From the NCBI GenBank assembly GCA_938015295.1, contig CALLQB010000037.1, forward strand, positions 1 to 39,577: a stretch of 39,577 nucleotides of DNA. Reading direction: 5' to 3'. Positions within the stretch are counted from its first letter, which is position 1; the number at the start of each line of letters is the position of its first letter. This document shows positions 7,305-14,833 of this stretch, one piece after another. The DNA comes from an uncultured Acidimicrobiales bacterium. GTDB lineage: Bacteria > Actinomycetota > Acidimicrobiia > Acidimicrobiales > SHLQ01. Both the position numbers and the translations under genes were made by a program. The notes beneath the pieces are model-generated. The model was not told the DNA's origin. It ran no database searches and saw only the letters and a program-made list of their open reading frames with translations.

Positions 7305-9476
7305 TCAGCTAAACGACAACACTTCGAGAAGGTTCGCGTAGTCGTCGGTCCAAACCAGTTCGCTGCCGCTCAGCTGGCTCCAGCGGTCATCGGGCGAAAA
7401 CTGTGTGCCGGGGTCGATCACAACCCACGTCGAAGCAGTAGCTCCGGTCTCGATCTCGGCCGCATTTGGGAGATAAGGCAGGATCCACGCCGTCGCGTCT
7501 AACTCGTTCGCGATGCCGCCGAGAACTGGTGCGAGGTCGAAGTGGCGATTGCTGATGTGCACAGCGACGAGACCGCGCTGCGCCTTGTCGAGGTAGCCGG
7601 CCATTGCCTCGAGGGTGAGAAGGTGTACCGGTATCGAATCTGAGCTGAACGCATCGACGACAACGACGTCGAACTCGCTGTCGAGTTTACCGACCTCAAT
7701 CCTTCCGTCGCCGACCAAGACCTCGACATCGGCGGGGGAGTCGCTCAGGTAGGTAAAGAGCTCTGGGTCACGTGCGATTTCTACGACTTTCGGGTCGATC
7801 TCGATGAACGTGAACGTGTCGTTGGGTTTGGCGTAGGCAGCGATTTCTCCGGCTCCGAGCCCGATCACTACGACCTCTTGCGGCGTGGTGGTGGTACCAA
7901 GTACCGACCCGAGCGGTCCTGCCGGGTGGTAGTAGCTGGTCGGTCGATTGGGTTCGTCCAACCGCTGCCTGCCGTGGAGGGTGGTGCCCATCACTAGCTG
8001 GTGTGTGCCGTCGTCTTTTTCTATGACTGCATAGGTGCCAAAGAACGACCGGTCGCGGAACAACACATCACCGACGGGTGCGGCGACGATTACGGCAAGA
8101 ACTACGGCCATTGCTGCAGCCATTGCCTCGGGGCGGGCTGACCGGGCAAAGGCAAGCAATCCAGCTGCGCCGTAGAACAACGCGGCGAGCTGCACCTGGT
8201 CCGATGTCTGCATGCTGAGGCCGACTGCGGTGGCGACGAATACTGCGACCCAAGAGAGCAGCGAACCCCAACCCTTTGCCGAGCCGATCGTGAGAGCGAT
8301 GGCGGCGACGATCGCGAGGGGGTATTCCCACACCCGGTCGAACACCAGCGGGGCGATCAAGGCAACAGTGGCTCCACCAATGACGCCCCCGGTTGAGGTC
8401 CAGGCGTAGAACTCGGTGAGGCGGGCGACGTCTGGTCGGTCGGCGGCGAGGCGGAGGTGGCAGAGCAGTGTTGCAGCGAAGAACCACGACAGGTGGATGA
8501 CGAGCTGGATAAGGAGAGGCTGGCCGACGAAGGTGATCACGAGTCCGACTCCGAGCAGGCGGGTGGCCGAACTCGTGATGTCGATAAGTCGAGGAGATGG
8601 TCGGCCGAAGGCAATCACAAACGTGAGCAGGTACAGCACCAGGGGAATGATCCACAACAGCGGGAACGATGCGACATCGGTTGCGATGTAGCGGGTGACG
8701 CCTAGGAGCAGAGCGGAGGGAAGGGCGGCTAGGCCGACCCAGCGACCTCGCTGAGACCAGCTAATGGCGGGTGCGCTGATGGCAGGTTGTGTCGTCGTCG
8801 ACGTCGAGCTTGCGCGAATGCTCCAGGCACAAGCAGCAAACAGACACAGCAGAACCAGGTAGGCCCCAGCGAATACACGTGTTTGGGTGTCGAGTCCAAA
8901 GACCGGTTCGACGACCAGCGGATAGCCGAGGAGGGCGATCATCGAACCGACGTTTCCCGCCGCATACAGGAAGTAGGGGTCGGCTGCATCGGGGTGGTCG
9001 GTCATCGAGAACCAACGTTGGAGCGTGGGGCTTGCTGTTGATAGGGCCAGGAAGGGGAGGCCGACCATGACGGTGAGAACCGCGAGTGCCCCGAGCACCG
9101 GGCTGCCTGAGGTGAGGTCCCAGCCGTCAGGAACCCCCAGGGGAAGAACAAGCAGTGGAAGGCACAGAAGCGCTAGCTGGAAGACAAGATGTCGGCTGCC
9201 GAGGAGTCGTTGGGATGAGAAATGGGCGAGGAGATAGCCGGCGAGCAATACGGCCTGGAAAAACACCAGTGCGGTATTCCACAGGCCGGCCGATCCGCCA
9301 GCGAGGGGCAGCAACAGGCGTCCAACAAGAGGTTGAACCGAGAACACCAGCATCGAGGCAACAAAGCTCGTGATGGTAAAAAGCACGAGCAAGCCGAATC
9401 TTTTTGGGGGTTCGGCGAGATGATCTTCCGAGGCGCGCTCGAGGTCTATTTCACGGCTCGAGGCGATTGATGTCAT
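7305..9476 (-). CDS. Fused membrane / spermidine synthase-like protein
   Basis: A 723-residue protein. The first about 470 residues form a polytopic membrane domain with the recognisable start QPLVGRLLLPLAGGSAGLWN. The last about 220 form a spermidine-synthase-type Rossmann methyltransferase fold with VVIGLGAGEIAAYA (SAM/dcSAM loop), FIEIDPKVVEIARD, VLVGDGRIEV and VVVDAFSSDSIPVHLLT. Proteins of this architecture are usually annotated as fused MFS/spermidine synthase, but their reaction is mostly unproven. The DAFSSDSIP stretch replaces the catalytic D..DP of true aminopropyltransferases, so polyamine synthesis is doubtful. The membrane half has about 12-14 segments. The ATG at 9476 was chosen, with a charged cytoplasmic leader before the first helix. 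It is convergent with the glycosyltransferase gene. Confidence 0.88.
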   Translation of the reverse strand: MTSIASSREIDLERASEDHLAEPPKRFGLLVLFTITSFVASMLVFSVQPLVGRLLLPLAGGSAGLWNTALVFFQAVLLAGYLLAHFSSQRLLGSRHLVFQLALLCLPLLVLPLGVPDGWDLTSGSPVLGALAVLTVMVGLPFLALSTASPTLQRWFSMTDHPDAADPYFLYAAGNVGSMIALLGYPLVVEPVFGLDTQTRVFAGAYLVLLCLFAACAWSIRASSTSTTTQPAISAPAISWSQRGRWVGLAALPSALLLGVTRYIATDVASFPLLWIIPLVLYLLTFVIAFGRPSPRLIDITSSATRLLGVGLVITFVGQPLLIQLVIHLSWFFAATLLCHLRLAADRPDVARLTEFYAWTSTGGVIGGATVALIAPLVFDRVWEYPLAIVAAIALTIGSAKGWGSLLSWVAVFVATAVGLSMQTSDQVQLAALFYGAAGLLAFARSARPEAMAAAMAVVLAVIVAAPVGDVLFRDRSFFGTYAVIEKDDGTHQLVMGTTLHGRQRLDEPNRPTSYYHPAGPLGSVLGTTTTPQEVVVIGLGAGEIAAYAKPNDTFTFIEIDPKVVEIARDPELFTYLSDSPADVEVLVGDGRIEVGKLDSEFDVVVVDAFSSDSIPVHLLTLEAMAGYLDKAQRGLVAVHISNRHFDLAPVLGGIANELDATAWILPYLPNAAEIETGATASTWVVIDPGTQFSPDDRWSQLSGSELVWTDDYANLLEVLSFS

Positions 9477-9582
9477 CGGACTACAAGTCGGCCGACTCGC
9501 ACCAAAATGTAGATGCCTCTGCGCACTGGTGATCGATGTTTATCGTGGTTCGTCGATCAGTCCGCCTACTTCTGGTGTTGCG

Positions 9583-10239
9583 TCAACCTGCTGTTGCTGG
9601 GCTGATGTACCCCGGGGGAGTCGGCGTAGCGGCAGCCGTCGGCGGGGTTAGCCGCTGTGTGATTACCGAATCGACTAGGCCGTAGTGCACTGCGGGTTCG
9701 CCACGAAGGATGTAATCGCGCTCGATGTCGGCCGAAATTCGTTCGATTGGTTGGCCCGTGTGTTCCGAGAGAAGTTCCTCGATGCGCAGTCGGGCGAGAC
9801 GCATTTCCTCGAGCTGTATCTCCATATCGGTGGCTTGGCCTTGGGCCCCGCCGTGTGGCTGATGGATGAGAATGCGGGAGTTCGGAAGTGTGAGTCGTTT
9901 GCCGGGAGCTCCCGACGCCAGCAGGACGGCGGCCCACGATGCGGCCTGGCCGACGCAGATGGTCGAAACGTCTGGCTTGATGTACCGCATGGTGTCGTAG
10001 ATGCCGAAACCGGCGGTGACCGATCCGCCGGGGCTGTTGATGTAGAGCTGGATGTCGGCGTCAGCATCTTGGGATTCGAGATGAAGCAGTTGGCCGATGA
10101 CGAGGTTGGCACTGGTGTCGTCGATTTCCGTTCCTAGGAAGATCACCCTGTCAGATAGCAGGCGCGAGTAGAGATCGAAGCTCCGCTCGCCTCGCGATGT
10201 TTGTTCGACGACGGTGGGGACGAGGTAACTCATGGGCAT
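9583..10239 (-). CDS. clpP: ATP-dependent Clp protease proteolytic subunit ClpP
   Basis: A 218-residue ClpP serine peptidase subunit, which forms a tetradecameric chamber fed by ClpX or ClpC. The catalytic triad is complete: Ser101 in [16 protein letters not shown], His126 in ILIHQPHGG, and Asp175 in [11 protein letters not shown]. The oligomer-forming [12 protein letters not shown] loop is at 67-77. The Met that normally follows the active Ser is Trp here. I chose the ATG at 10239: it has AAAGGTG about five bases upstream and gives the standard short N-terminus before [13 protein letters not shown]. The same frame runs open to 10446 but that stretch is the operator region. No clpX or second clpP is adjacent, and the gene is divergent from the SRPBCC-ArsR pair, so this may be a stress or accessory ClpP. 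The C-terminus has a Pro/Thr/Ala tail. Confidence 0.93.
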   Translation of the reverse strand: MPMSYLVPTVVEQTSRGERSFDLYSRLLSDRVIFLGTEIDDTSANLVIGQLLHLESQDADADIQLYINSPGGSVTAGFGIYDTMRYIKPDVSTICVGQAASWAAVLLASGAPGKRLTLPNSRILIHQPHGGAQGQATDMEIQLEEMRLARLRIEELLSEHTGQPIERISADIERDYILRGEPAVHYGLVDSVITQRLTPPTAAATPTPPGYISPATAG

Positions 10240-10257
10240 GTTGCACCTTTCATAATG

Positions 10258-10275
10258 CGCAACCAAACGGTTGCG
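10258..10275. promoter_or_regulatory. Palindromic operator, clpP-proximal copy
   Basis: A perfect inverted repeat, CGCAACC-AAAC-GGTTGCG, with 7-base arms and a 4-base centre. It sits between the putative start site and the coding start of clpP, 19 bases upstream of its ATG, where a bound repressor would block transcription. The 21 bases 10255-10275 match those at 10304-10324 at 20 positions. An ArsR-type dimer would bind such a site, and the divergent arsR gene is the obvious candidate, by inference. Confidence 0.72.
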
Positions 10276-10302
10276 TGTTGACAGTGTGCCCTGGTTGACG
10301 TT

Positions 10303-10328
10303 CATGCGCAACCAAACAGTTGCGCATG
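10303..10328. promoter_or_regulatory. Palindromic operator, SRPBCC-proximal copy
   Basis: A perfect inverted repeat with 10-base arms, CATGCGCAAC and GTTGCGCATG, around CAAACA. It lies 25 bases upstream of the SRPBCC start and its centre is 49 bases from the centre of the clpP-proximal copy. A TTGACA hexamer at 10278-10283 and a TTGACG at 10295-10300 lie between the two copies. The arrangement fits joint autoregulation of the SRPBCC-arsR pair and clpP. Confidence 0.75.
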
Positions 10329-10353
10329 GCCCGATTAGGTATAGGGTGGGGGA

Positions 10354-10803
10354 ATGGAAAATGCCTCTGCGACCACCCCGTCCGCCGACCTGCCCGAAGC
10401 ACACATCGAACTCGACCTCGCAGCAGACTTCGACGATGTGTGGCATGCACTCACTTCAGACGACGGCCTCGCCCCATGGATGGGTGAAGGGGCATCAATC
10501 GATGAACCCGACGATCTTCGGTTCCCCGATCCGGTCACCGGCCGTCCTCGTCGCGGCATCATCGACAACATCGATCCCAACGGCCGCCTCGCCTTTTCTT
10601 GGTGGCCCGAGGACGATCCCGAACTGATCACCCATGTCGCAATCGCCCTGCAGCCAATCGATACCGGCACCAGAATCAGCGTCACCGAAACACTGCCGGC
10701 GGCGGACCGGGCGCTCCGCGCTACGGCTTCGATGTCCGCAAGCGCTTCGTGGGCATGGCGGTGCGCCGCCCTGTCGGTGTCGCACCTCGCCGTGCACGCC
10801 TAG
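10354..10803 (+). CDS. SRPBCC (AHSA1-like) domain protein
   Basis: A 149-residue protein with one START-like SRPBCC fold, a hydrophobic-pocket domain that binds small lipophilic ligands. The features seen are the opening [26 protein letters not shown], the middle [20 protein letters not shown] and the closing strand ISVTETL before the long C-terminal helix. These fit the AHSA1 subfamily that is often encoded with ArsR regulators. It is followed after 16 bases by the arsR gene, so they form an operon. By analogy with such pairs the SRPBCC protein may bind or modify the inducing compound, but no ligand is known. I checked whether the last 35 residues result from a frameshift. The W.WR.AAL pattern is normal for the final helix, so the gene appears intact. 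Confidence 0.85.
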   Translation: MENASATTPSADLPEAHIELDLAADFDDVWHALTSDDGLAPWMGEGASIDEPDDLRFPDPVTGRPRRGIIDNIDPNGRLAFSWWPEDDPELITHVAIALQPIDTGTRISVTETLPAADRALRATASMSASASWAWRCAALSVSHLAVHA

Positions 10804-10819
10804 GTACCCTGATCTGTCG

Positions 10820-11137
10820 ATGACCGATCCCTCCGACGTCTTCGCTGCCATCGCCGACGGCACGCGCCGTCAGATTTTCGAGACGCTGGCCATCTCTGGC
10901 CCGGCCACCGCAACTGGTCTTGCCGGCGACCTCAACATCACGCGGCAGGCCGTTGCGAAACATCTCGCAATTCTTGCTGCAGCAGGAATGGCGAACTCCG
11001 AACGCATTGGTCGAGAAACCCGGTTCGAAGCCGAGCCCACATCGCTGAAAGCGGTCGAAACCTGGATCGCCCAAGTTGACCGAGATTGGCAGCACCGGCT
11101 CGCCGCGCTGGCTTCTTCGCTCGACGACCTCGCGTAG
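10820..11137 (+). CDS. ArsR family transcriptional regulator
   Basis: A 105-residue winged-helix repressor. The helix-turn-helix is ATATGLAGDLNITRQAVAKH, with the conserved start DVFAAIADGTRRQIFETLA and the wing around RIGRETRFEAEP. There are no Cys pairs of the metal-binding ArsR/SmtB type, so it more likely senses an organic ligand or works with the SRPBCC partner. I chose the ATG at 10820 (GTCGATGACC context): it begins right before the family start, although the frame is open upstream to 10634. It is the second gene of the SRPBCC-arsR operon and is the most plausible binder of the two palindromes at 10258-10275 and 10303-10328. Confidence 0.9.
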   Translation: MTDPSDVFAAIADGTRRQIFETLAISGPATATGLAGDLNITRQAVAKHLAILAAAGMANSERIGRETRFEAEPTSLKAVETWIAQVDRDWQHRLAALASSLDDLA

Positions 11138-11148
11138 TGCGGCGGGTC

Positions 11149-11871
11149 TTAGGACTCACCCATGTCGACCCGCAGGCCGGTTGCCACAGCAAGCGCGTGC
11201 ATGAGAATGGGTAGCTGGGTACTGCTGATGAGGCAGCCGTCGAGCCGAGTGATCTGGGTAAATGCGAGCTCGACCGCGTAACGAAAGTCGACTCGTTCGG
11301 CGGTAAGTCGGTCGGCGTTGAGTTTTGTTACTCGACAGCCATCGAAACTCACATCGCTGGCCGAAGCGTCGAACAGGTCGAGATCATCGATCGGACAGCT
11401 GTCAAAAGCGACCTTGCCGATTGTTGCCATCCGTAGGTTGACGAATCGAAGGGCGCACTGGTCAAAGAGCACGTCGCTGATTTGTCCGCTGGCGACACTT
11501 AGTCCGAGAAGTTTGCACGACGTGAACGTGCAATTGCGGAGCGACGCGAAACTCATTCCGCTCAGGTCACATTTTTCGAAGCGACAGTTCTGGGCCCGGA
11601 CCTCGGTTCCTGGAGCGTCGACGAAAGTCACGTCGCTGAAGATGCTGCCCGCCAACTCGAGTTCGTCGCAATCGAGCAACGAGACCTCGACGCCTTCGAC
11701 GGTGGCCTTGCTGATTTCCGCCCAACAGCGGTCGATGTCAAGCGTGCCGTCGGAGACGGCTGCGGGCCGAACCGGTTTGATTTGCGGAGGTTGGGCGAAC
11801 GGATCGGGGATAGGCGAGTTCATCGCCGCCGAGGTTAGGTCATCGCACGCCCCACCGAGGTCCCGCAGCAT
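11149..11871 (-). CDS. Pentapeptide-repeat-like protein
   Basis: A protein of up to 240 residues. After an Asp/Pro-rich N-terminus of about 45 residues it shows an irregular five-residue periodicity with small or polar, then Phe/Leu, residues (DVTFVDAPG, CRFEKCDLSGMSFAS, CTFTSCKLLGLSV, DVLFDQCALRFVNLRMA). This is the pattern of a right-handed quadrilateral beta helix, as in pentapeptide-repeat proteins. Several turns carry Cys instead of the usual Ala. Some members of this fold mimic DNA and inhibit gyrase, but nothing here shows that role. An internal ATG at 11823 (MNSPIPDP) is an equally good start; neither has a clear ribosome binding site. It is divergent from the small membrane protein gene. 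Confidence 0.7.
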   Translation of the reverse strand: MLRDLGGACDDLTSAAMNSPIPDPFAQPPQIKPVRPAAVSDGTLDIDRCWAEISKATVEGVEVSLLDCDELELAGSIFSDVTFVDAPGTEVRAQNCRFEKCDLSGMSFASLRNCTFTSCKLLGLSVASGQISDVLFDQCALRFVNLRMATIGKVAFDSCPIDDLDLFDASASDVSFDGCRVTKLNADRLTAERVDFRYAVELAFTQITRLDGCLISSTQLPILMHALAVATGLRVDMGES

Positions 11872-11906
11872 GAGTAGCGGTTGGTGTCTTCTAGGATGCC
11901 GAGGTG

Positions 11907-12332
11907 ATGTTTGCTGACACCCATTTAGGCGACGGAAGACTCGACAACATCATCATTTCGAGCTCGGCGCATCTTTGGACAGGTGTGGCAGTGCTCGTGA
12001 CGATGACAACCGTTGTTGTGCTCGTCGGTCGACATGCGATGCGCAACGAGCCGGTTGGCCGATCGACGTATCTGGCGTTGTTCTTGGCGCAAGTGGCGCT
12101 GGCTGTTCAGATACTGCTCGGCATCAAGCTTCTTGATCAGGGACAAGGGATCTCCCAGCTGTATATCCACTATGTCGGTGGCCTGATTCCGATGGGGGCA
12201 TTTCTTGCGGGCGGGTGGTTTGCCCGCGGCGACACCGGCCGGAGTACCCGGATTCTCGGTGTGCTCATTGCGATTGGTTACTTGTCGGCGCTGATGGCGT
12301 TCTTCATTGGGCGCTCGTTCGCCAATAGCTGA
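11907..12332 (+). CDS. Small four-helix membrane protein, unrecognised
   Basis: A 141-residue protein with four predicted membrane segments (about 22-42, 54-74, 86-104 and 116-137), short loops and basic residues on one side. I do not recognise the family. The ATG at 11907 follows an AGGA at 11893-11896. A GTG one codon earlier is also possible. It is divergent from the pentapeptide-like gene (only 35 bases between starts) and ends before a strong two-way terminator, so it is probably a single-gene unit. The hydrophobic segments and lack of competing frames support it as a real gene. Confidence 0.65.
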   Translation: MFADTHLGDGRLDNIIISSSAHLWTGVAVLVTMTTVVVLVGRHAMRNEPVGRSTYLALFLAQVALAVQILLGIKLLDQGQGISQLYIHYVGGLIPMGAFLAGGWFARGDTGRSTRILGVLIAIGYLSALMAFFIGRSFANS

Positions 12333-12354
12333 CCATCTCGAAGTGTTGCCCACA

Positions 12355-12393
12355 AAAGTAAGAACGCGAGGTCTGACCCCGCGTTCTTACTTT
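12355..12393. terminator. Bidirectional terminator hairpin
   Basis: Perfect 14-base arms AAAGTAAGAACGCG (12355-12368) and CGCGTTCTTACTTT (12380-12393) around an 11-base loop. A-rich and T-rich ends flank the stem on either strand. It lies between two convergent genes and its right arm overlaps the stop codon of the alcohol dehydrogenase gene. Confidence 0.9.
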
Positions 12394-13486
12394 AGAAAAG
12401 TAGGACGGGCTTTATTACCTCTCCGCTTGCGCTTGCAGCCTCGGCATCATTGATCTCGTCCAACGAATACGTGCGAATCAGCTCATCGAACGGAAACTCG
12501 CCGTCGGCGTTGAGTTTTGCCAGGCGAGGAATGAACTCGCGTGGTATCGAGTCGCCCTCCATCACACCGGTGATCGATCGACCGCTGATGAGCGTCAGGA
12601 AATCGAGCGTGATGTCGCCAAAGCCGACCCCGGCGACCGCCAACGATCCAACATTGTTGAGCGCACCGAAGAGTGCCCGAACGACATCGGCATTGCCGGT
12701 GGTGTCGAACCCATAGTCGGTACCGCCCGGCGCAGCGGCGTGGATGGCAGCGGTCATTTCGTCGGGTGTTGTCGAGATGGTGTGTGTGGCGCCGTACTTG
12801 GTGGCAAGGTCAAGGCGATTCTGATGCCGGTCAATGGCGATGATCGTTGCGGCTCCAGCGATTTTTGCCGCCATGATGGCGCTCAAACCCAAAGCGCCTG
12901 CGCCCGCGATAACAATGCTCGAACCCGACTCAACCGAAAGCGTGTTCAGCACCGCTCCTGCGCCGGTCTGCACGCCGCACCCCAGCGGCCCGAGTTTGGT
13001 GAGGTCGTACGCCGGGTCGACCCTCACGAGCGAATTCTGCGCCACCACGGCATACGACGCGAACGAGGACTGTCCGAAGAAATGCGAACCGACCCGCTCG
13101 CCTGCGGCATCGGTGAGCGACGAACTGCCATCAGGCCGCCCGCCCGCCATGTTGTTTGGACCGAAGTTAAAGCAATAGGCCGGACGAGTCTTGTTGCAGG
13201 CCGGGCAGTCGCCACAATTGTTAAACGAAAGAACGACGTGATCGCCAACAGCAATGTCGGCGACGTCGGCACCGACCTGTTCGACGATGCCAGCGCCTTC
13301 ATGGCCATACACTTGAGGCCCGGCAAAGAACTCGGGTGGGAGCTCGCGCGACAGCAGGTCGGTGTGGCACATGCCAGCGGCGACCATGCGCACCAGCGCT
13401 TCGCCGGCGCCGGGTTCGGCTAGATCGAGGTCTTCAACAGTAAATGGTCCAGAGCCTTCTCGCAGAACGGCTGCCTTGATCTTCAC
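12392..13486 (-). CDS. Zinc-dependent alcohol dehydrogenase
   Basis: A 364-residue medium-chain dehydrogenase that would oxidise an alcohol (probably aryl or allylic) with NAD. Catalytic zinc ligands are Cys40 (GMCHTDL), His62 (YGHEGAG) and Cys170 (LGCGVQTGAG). The structural zinc Cys set is C91, C94, C97 and C105 in CGDCPACNKTRPAYC. The Rossmann loop is GAGALG (195-200), followed by an acidic residue in IAIDRHQNR that favours NAD over NADP. The MCHTDL and GCGVQTGAG signatures resemble benzyl alcohol dehydrogenase (XylB)-like enzymes. It is divergent from the TauD-like dioxygenase gene with a 67-base gap, so the two may be co-regulated and act on the same catabolic substrate. Confidence 0.94.
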   Translation of the reverse strand: MKIKAAVLREGSGPFTVEDLDLAEPGAGEALVRMVAAGMCHTDLLSRELPPEFFAGPQVYGHEGAGIVEQVGADVADIAVGDHVVLSFNNCGDCPACNKTRPAYCFNFGPNNMAGGRPDGSSSLTDAAGERVGSHFFGQSSFASYAVVAQNSLVRVDPAYDLTKLGPLGCGVQTGAGAVLNTLSVESGSSIVIAGAGALGLSAIMAAKIAGAATIIAIDRHQNRLDLATKYGATHTISTTPDEMTAAIHAAAPGGTDYGFDTTGNADVVRALFGALNNVGSLAVAGVGFGDITLDFLTLISGRSITGVMEGDSIPREFIPRLAKLNADGEFPFDELIRTYSLDEINDAEAASASGEVIKPVLLF

Positions 13487-13553
13487 GGTGTGCTCCTACG
13501 CTAGGTCTCAGGTTTTGGTCAGCAAGCTAACAGAACAGGTAGGTTGCCAAGCA

Positions 13554-14399
13554 ATGACAAGCTCTACTCTCACAATCACGCCCGTTTCGGAACACGTGGG
13601 CGCTGAGGTAAGCGGGGTCGACCTCGCCAACCTTGACGATGCCGCACTGCAGACAATCGTCGACGCCTGGGGCGAGTACGGCGTGCTGTTCTTTCGCGAC
13701 CAAGCCCTCACTTCCCCTCAACACATCGCCTTCGCTGAACGCATTGCGCCGATCGACGTAAACAAGTTCTTCACGCCTGTCGACGGTTATCCGCAGATCG
13801 CCGAAGTTCGCAAAGAGCCCGATCAAGACGTCAACATTGGTGGTGGCTGGCACACCGATCACAGCTACGACCCGGCGCCTGCTCGAGGCTCGATCCTACT
13901 GGCACGCGAAGTTCCGCCCGAAGGTGGTGACACAAAGTTCATGAGCGTCGGAGCCGCCTACGATGGCTTGCCCGACGACCTCAAAAAGACCATCTCGACG
14001 CTGCGGGCTAACCACTCGAACGCCCATATCTTTGGCCCCGAGTCAAAGCATGCAAAAGAGGTCGGGCACCGTTTGCAGAACCCAGACCACGTTGGTGGCA
14101 CGACACACCCGTTAGTAATCGCCCATCCACAAACCGGCCGCAAGATGTTGTACGTCAACGCCGCATTCGTCACGGGCATCGTGGGATGGTCCGAGGATGA
14201 TTCGAACGAACTCCTCGCGACGCTCTATGAACACCTCGTGCGGCCCGAATACAGCTACCAGTTCAGCTGGGAAGTTGGCTCGATTGCGATGTGGGACAAC
14301 TTGGCGACTTGGCACTGGGCGCTAAACGACTATCACGGACATCGTCGACTGATGCATCGCATTACTGTCGAGGGCGTCGAACTTTCGGCAGCCGCCTAG
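13554..14399 (+). CDS. TauD/TfdA-family Fe(II)/2-oxoglutarate dioxygenase
   Basis: A 281-residue dioxygenase that would hydroxylate a substrate while converting 2-oxoglutarate to succinate and CO2. The iron triad is H100-x-D102 (GGGWHTDHSYD) and distal His254 (WDNLATWHWALNDY). Arg265/Arg269 in HGHRRLMHR are the 2-oxoglutarate carboxylate binders. TauD enzymes usually have WDNR before the distal His; here it is WDNL. Substrates in this family include taurine, sulfate esters, 2,4-D and small hydroxy acids, so no substrate can be assigned. I chose the ATG at 13554: an AGGTAGG site lies about nine bases before it and the family-typical ITPVSEHVGAEVSGVDL follows. The open frame upstream overlaps the divergent dehydrogenase gene. 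Confidence 0.93.
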   Translation: MTSSTLTITPVSEHVGAEVSGVDLANLDDAALQTIVDAWGEYGVLFFRDQALTSPQHIAFAERIAPIDVNKFFTPVDGYPQIAEVRKEPDQDVNIGGGWHTDHSYDPAPARGSILLAREVPPEGGDTKFMSVGAAYDGLPDDLKKTISTLRANHSNAHIFGPESKHAKEVGHRLQNPDHVGGTTHPLVIAHPQTGRKMLYVNAAFVTGIVGWSEDDSNELLATLYEHLVRPEYSYQFSWEVGSIAMWDNLATWHWALNDYHGHRRLMHRITVEGVELSAAA

Positions 14400-14427
14400 C
14401 CCCGGCCATCGCCTAGACCCGGCCATG
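14394..14427 (+). repeat. 17-bp imperfect tandem repeat at the end of the dioxygenase gene
   Basis: Two adjacent 17-base copies, GCCTAG(C/A)CCCGGCCAT(C/G), match at 15 positions. The first copy contains the TAG stop of the dioxygenase gene. A downstream duplication of the gene end is the simplest reading. No terminator with a U-tract is seen in 14400-14495. Confidence 0.6.
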
Positions 14428-14495
14428 GCGGCAGCGGCTCGTTTGTTGCGGTCTGCGCACCGGCGCCTTCGCCACAAAATGCTTAGGTGCGGGAG

Positions 14496-14822
14496 CTACT
14501 CACCTTTCGGGAGTGCAGCCACGAGATCGTGAAACGGCGGGTTGTCGCCGATGTGTTGGGCGGCGAACGGACAGACGGGCACAACCGTGCGATTCGTTGC
14601 ACGCAAAATGTCGAGCAGGCCATCCATCAGGCGCGCTGCATAGCCGTTTCCGCGATGCGCCGGCGCAGTCTCGACGTGCGGGATAACCACAACGTCTCCT
14701 CGCAACGAATAGCTGGCGAAGCTGACCAGAACATCGTTATGGAGCAACTCAAACCGCGATCGATCGACATTGTCGAACACCACAAACCCCGCGTCTTGTT
14801 CGCCCGCACCCTCAAGCATCAT
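14496..14822 (-). CDS. Small GNAT-like N-acetyltransferase (YidJ/Gtt-type)
   Basis: A 108-residue protein of the short Gcn5-like family (GNAT_acetyltran type), with the conserved course FELLHNDVLVSFASYSL, then VIPHVETAPAHRGNGYAARL, which carries the acetyl-CoA-binding R-x-x-G-x-G/A loop, and the closing VVPVCPFAAQHIGDNPPFHD. The length is normal for this family. The acceptor substrate is unknown. It starts 11 bases after the stop of the DMT transporter gene, so the two are probably one operon. Two adjacent ATG codons at 14822 and 14819 are both possible starts. Confidence 0.87.
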   Translation of the reverse strand: MMLEGAGEQDAGFVVFDNVDRSRFELLHNDVLVSFASYSLRGDVVVIPHVETAPAHRGNGYAARLMDGLLDILRATNRTVVPVCPFAAQHIGDNPPFHDLVAALPKGE

Positions 14823-14833
14823 CGAAAACTACT

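Noticed and set aside
10240..10446. N-terminal extension of ClpP
   Set aside because: The extension would be translated from the operator region and into the SRPBCC gene on the other strand. The ATG at 10239 has a good ribosome-binding site.
10700..10803. Frameshift at the end of the SRPBCC gene
   Set aside because: The alternative frame gives a plausible-looking tail, but the present frame keeps the helix pattern W.WR.AAL expected for the fold.
10634..10819. N-terminal extension of the ArsR regulator
   Set aside because: It overlaps the SRPBCC gene in another frame, while ArsR proteins of this type start right at the DVFAAIADGTRR segment.
12740..13423. 227-codon plus-strand frame
   Set aside because: Antisense to the zinc-binding part of the alcohol dehydrogenase, with no recognisable domain or ribosome-binding site.
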